From Monoraphidium neglectum (Eukaryota > Chlorophyta > Chlorophyceae > Sphaeropleales > Selenastraceae), in NCBI RefSeq assembly GCF_000611645.1, contig NW_014011955.1, forward strand, positions 1 to 12,504: a stretch of 12,504 bases of DNA. Reading direction: 5' to 3'. Position numbers and translations under genes: made by a program. This document shows, piece by piece, positions 9,448 through 12,504 of the stretch. Numbering within the stretch: position 1 is the stretch's first letter; every line of letters starts with the position of its first letter. Below the pieces are notes generated by a model that saw only the letters and a list, made by a program, of their open reading frames with translations, ran no database searches and had not been told where the DNA came from.

Positions 9448-9453
9448 CACGTG
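9448..9453. promoter_or_regulatory. CACGTG G-box upstream of gene 3
   Basis: The site reads TGACACGTGG, which combines a TGAC half-site with a G-box/ABRE-like core, about 350 nt upstream of the proposed gene 3 ATG. ACGT-core elements are the classic bZIP targets, so self- or cross-regulation of the cluster is possible but unproven. Confidence 0.22.
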
Positions 9454-9803
9454 GTTGCCAAACTCCATTGATCCGCACTCGCAAGAGGTAGATGAGTAGA
9501 GCTGGGTGACAAATTGTTTGATCTCCAACATTCGGCACAGTTGCACAACGAGAGCTGCATCATAAAAGAAGCATTTTGTCAGAATTTGCACACCTCTCGC
9601 TTCAGATCTGCAGTACTGCGCTCCGCTTCACGCTCTCCCTTGCAGCTTTTTTCTTGCGCCAAGTCTCCGTCTGACAGTCCCCATTGCAGCTCTTAATCAC
9701 CAACTCGAAGTCCCGTTACACCTACTGCTTGCGCTCATCACTGACGCGGCTCGCCGCTCACCAGCCGGCGTGTCACACATCGGCGACCGCGGGCAGCGGC
9801 CGC

Positions 9804-12504
9804 ATGCATCCTGCACAGCCACTCCTGCCGCCGGCCTGCCCAACAGACGCAGCCGCAAGCAGGGATGGTCCAGACCCCAGCAAGAACGCCAGCCTTGGGG
9901 CCTCTAAACAGGGCAAGGCACCGTGCCCTTCCCAAGTCTTCAGGTGGGGGGTGACTGAGGGAGCGGCGTGCTGTGCGCTGCTCGTCATCAATGGGGCCAC
10001 CATAAGACCAGGCGCATGCAAAATCACCAGCTATTGCGACCCCTGCCACTGGGCTTGCAAGTGCATCTTGCCATCCATCATACGCCGCACTGCCCACTTG
10101 CTGCACCGCTCACCTGCATGCGCTCGGGCTCCATGCAACCCGCAGGCAGCGGCAGAAGGGCCAAATAACCGAGCTCGAGCAACACGTGGGTGGCAAAGGG
10201 CGTCTACTCTAGTCGTCACACACAATGGCCCCTCATGAGAGCATTCAGCATGGTCTGCAGCTTGTCGTGTTGACTGCAGCCCCCCCGGTGGCCAGGGTCG
10301 CGCCGCGCTGGGGAGCAAGGCCGAGGGCACAAGGCAACAGCTCGCACTAACGCCGCGGCCCCGCAGGTCCAGGAGCGGCTGCAGCAGCTCGACCTGCTGC
10401 AGCGTCAGAACCAGCAGCTGAGGCAAAAGAACACACTCTTGAAGAACGCAGTGGACTCCCGAGAAGACCAGGTGGGGCGGAGGAGGGGGTCGACCACGGC
10501 ACTCCTGCAGAGTCTCTTTGGGTGAGGCATTATGGCGTGTTCGTGATACGTGAAGCTCACTCGAGTTGCCCATTTATTTTTCTGGGTAATCACAAGCCTC
10601 TGATGACGCCCAACGCACCATGCAGATACGCATCCTGCGGGACCTCGGGAGTGCAGACGAGCTGGCGGCAGCCTACGCCCGCGCGCCGGAGCTGGCGCCC
10701 CGACGCCAGCCGGACAAGGCCGCGTCGGGCAGCGCGGCCGCGGCGATTCCCGCACGCACCGGCAGCGGCGGTAGCAGCAGCTCTCAGCTGCTGGCGGAGC
10801 GCCGCCACTGGTGGCAGCAGGACGGGCCGGTTGCCGCGGAAGAGATCAAGGCGACAACTACGGAGGACATCTTGCATATCCATCGGGAATTCATGCAGCT
10901 CGCACCCATTGAGCTGTTTGCCTTGCAGCGGGAGGAGGAGGGGTGGGGCTACGTGGAGCCACGCGGCGAGGACAGCGGCGGCGGCAGCGGCGGCAGCGGC
11001 GGCAGCGGCAGCAGCGAGGGCGCGGCGGCAGGAAGCCCCGTCAGCGGCCTGAGCCTGGCGGCAGGGCTAGGGGATGACTCGCCTTGGGCCGGCGGGGGTT
11101 GCATAGAGAGCGTCCTGTATTACGGGACGCGCGAGCTGCCCGCAGGGTATGCTCCTGGGAGCCCGCACGCGAGGCTGTTCGATCTGGTGAGGCGAAACAG
11201 AGCGCATGCTGCTTGGGGCGGTCTGCATCAAGTCTTTCGCGCGGCCGACCGCGAGCGGCACCATGCAAAACACACCAGCGCTGTCGCGCATGTGCACTAC
11301 ACAACACGGCGCCACCACGGGTTGCCAACGGCGTCCTCGCTAGAGCCTTTCAGGACCTACCCTCTGCCCGCCCTGTCCCGCGAAACACATGCAGATGAAC
11401 CGGTTTGGCGGCGCCTTCAAGTTTATGCAGATTCTCGGCACACCCGCCCTCTTCGCCTTGTATGTGCGTGACCCCTCTGTGGTGCCACGTCTGCACTGCC
11501 TTCCAACTGGCCGCCCGGTGCCGGTCGTGCCCTCCATGCTCCAATCGGCTGGGCTGTCTTCTCTGGCGTGTGTGTTTACACCTGCCCCTGCGCGCTGCCG
11601 AGCCGCGACGAAATCCCTCCTGTGTTCCCGCCGCCGCCGGATCCCTCCCAACGCCGCCCACCCTGGCTGTCTCGCGCGGCGCCCCCCGCAGGGCGCCAAC
11701 CTGAGCACCGGGGTGAGGTTCGCCACGCCCGTCCCGGACAGCCACTGGCACACCGTCGTGTCCAAGCTGGGCTTGACACCTCAGCAGCGCGCCGACGTGG
11801 TGGCCATCCAGAAGCTCCATGCCAAGTTTATGGAGAGGTCCGGCGGGCCGGGGCCGGGGCCGGGGCCGGGGCCGGGGCGGCGCGCCGCTGGAGCGGAGCG
11901 GCTGCGCGGCACCGTGGCCGGCGCCCAACAGTATGTCGTGCTCGCGGCTTGCGACGCCTTTTTTCTCATTCCTCCCCGCCACCTTGCGTCCCATGACCGG
12001 TTGTGCGTCGCCGGGTGCCTTTGCGCCTTGCAGCGTGCTGGCAGAGCGCGCGGAGCTGCAGCTGCTGCTGGCTGAGCTGGACACTGGGGCCGCCAGCCGG
12101 GACGCCAAACCGTGAGCCGCTCGCGATGCACCCCGCGATGACGTCAGTGGCGGGCCTTTGCTGCGGCAGCTGTTGCGGTTCCCATGCGATTCCGAATTTC
12201 TAGCCTGCACTCTGGCGCCGGCAACGAACCAGGCCGCGAGCGAGTTTGACCAGCCTATCAACTCTGTGCTGCGGTTTGATGTGTATTGACACTTCTGACT
12301 GCTGTTTCATTATCAGGGCGCCGGCCACTGACCTGGAGGCCCACGAGGCGACCACGGTCACCATGGAGGTCGCGGATTCCCTGGCCGCCAACATGATCAA
12401 GGAGAAGACGATCAGGCGCGCTGGCAGGGCAACGCGTGGGCGCGCCGGGCGGGTCGCGGCGACAACGGCCATGCACACGGAGTGGGGGGGGAAGGGGGAG
12501 AGGG
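9804..12504 (+). CDS. bZIP-like protein, tandem copy 3 (partial, first eight exons)
   Basis: Exons: 9804-9943, 10146-10185, 10367-10471, 10626-11186, 11395-11463, 11692-11837, 12034-12111, 12317-12415; exons 9 and 10 lie beyond the window, and 12416-12504 is intron 8. The 413 codons seen are in frame throughout. ATG 9804 is the best start by position, but the GRPVVTT motif of the other copies is absent, so an earlier start in the same frame (for example ATG 9684) is possible. The basic region is the most degraded: PSQVFR at 42-47 with Ala39 at the Asn position. The zipper is well kept (Leu 57, 71, 78, 85 in d; Arg64; Asn75 in a). Exon 4 has HWWQQDGPVAAEEIKATT and a Gly-Gly-Ser linker, but its YYGTRELPAGYAPGSP segment diverges from the near-identical copies 1 and 2. 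Exons 5-8 align fully (MNRFGGAFK, TPVPDSHWH, MEVADSLAANM). Donor 6 is weak (GTCCGG) and donor 8 is GC. Coding GC appears higher than in copy 2. Confidence 0.7.
10974..11016 (+). repeat. GGCGGCAGC-type repeat encoding a Gly-Gly-Ser linker (gene 3 exon 4)
   Basis: Repeated GGCGGCAGC units encode SGGGSGGSGGSGSS between the central W-W motif and the YYG segment. Copies 1 and 2 have differently composed Gly/Ser/Gln-rich sequence at the same place, so this is a flexible spacer whose length and sequence drift through repeat slippage. Confidence 0.85.
11850..11877 (+). repeat. GGGGCC hexanucleotide repeat in intron 6 of gene 3
   Basis: Four GGGGCC units plus a fifth GGGG, flanked upstream by GGGCC, begin 13 nt into intron 6. 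Five consecutive G4 tracts separated by CC can form an RNA or DNA G-quadruplex on the sense strand. If the intron were retained, the repeat would read as a Gly-Pro run and continue open to 12075, missing the frame of exon 7. Introns 6 of copies 1 and 2 lack it. Confidence 0.9.
12416..12417 (+). other. Putative GC splice donor (gene 3 intron 8)
   Basis: Copies 1 and 2 splice here at AC|GTGAGC and AC|GTGCGC. The aligned position in copy 3 reads AG|GCGCGC, with exon 8 keeping exactly the 99 nt length of copy 2. The next GT (12436) would change the phase from 2 to 1. Either this is a GC-AG intron or the donor is mutated. The acceptor lies outside the window. Confidence 0.45.

Larger units (their letters stand above)
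8585..9803. other. Intergenic: gene 2 3' flank and gene 3 promoter region
   Basis: About 1.2 kb of visibly lower GC than the genes, with no family exon. It holds a candidate TGTAA signal (9102-9106) and a CACGTG site (9448-9453). On the minus strand an open frame runs from 9538 to 8921 (205 codons from GTG, 174 from ATG at 9445). Its translation is rich in Cys and His, shows no motif I recognise and has no counterpart in the 4159-5103 spacer. I do not call it a gene, but it is the longest open frame outside the three genes and their antisense shadows. Confidence 0.55.

Noticed and set aside
11389..12075. Single 228-codon frame reading through intron 6 of gene 3, including a Gly-Pro run
   Set aside because: It misses the frame of exon 7, which is conserved in all copies; it is only an intron-retention product at best.
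11350..12261. 303-codon minus-strand frame, the longest in the window
   Set aside because: It crosses exons and introns of gene 3, which are supported by exact exon homology to copies 1 and 2; long antisense frames are expected at this GC content.
1..12504. Bacterial operon, CRISPR array, tRNA or rRNA gene
   Set aside because: No regularly spaced direct repeats, cloverleaf or rRNA-like sequence is seen, and coding continuity needs splicing throughout.

Overview
The window is eukaryotic nuclear DNA and best fits a green alga (Chlorophyta; a Chlorella/Coccomyxa-like trebouxiophyte or a chlorophycean is my inference, not proven). The supporting signs are GC-rich coding sequence rich in Ala, Gly, Gln and Ser, many short GT-AG introns (about 120-330 nt) with GTGAGY/GTGCGT donors and CTGCAG-type acceptors, and candidate TGTAA polyadenylation signals. 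No long open frame carries a gene by itself; the genes appear only when exons are joined by homology.

Layout, all on the + strand: (1) bases 3-56, the acidic C-terminal end of an upstream gene; (2) 57-623, its 3' flank and the promoter of gene 1; (3) gene 1, 624-4158; (4) 4159-5103, intergenic; (5) gene 2, 5104-8584; (6) 8585-9803, a longer and less GC-rich intergenic stretch; (7) gene 3, from 9804, running off the right edge after eight of an expected ten coding exons.

Genes 1-3 are tandem head-to-tail paralogues of one bZIP-like family. I reconstructed them by aligning the three copies with each other. They share ten coding exons with the same intron positions and phases (2,0,0,0,0,2,2,2,0), and several exons have exactly the same length (40, 105, 69, 146, 91 nt). 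The predicted proteins have a variable N-terminus, a basic-region-like segment, a leucine zipper with exact bZIP spacing, a low-complexity linker, a central W-W/DGPV...E-I motif, and a conserved C-terminal region ending in HVLTPVQLAK...HPLIPD / AFA-MTVI-EDSV. Gene 2 is intact (574 aa). Gene 1 has an in-frame TAG at codon 25 unless a small intron removes it. Gene 3 has a GC instead of GT at its eighth donor.

The most interesting point is that the invariant basic-region asparagine of bZIP proteins is missing in all three copies (Pro, Gln, Ala), while zipper spacing, the 'a'-position Asn and the C-terminal domain are kept. This suggests a small expanded family that dimerises but may bind DNA in a changed way or not at all, with patchy similarity between copies that looks like gene conversion.
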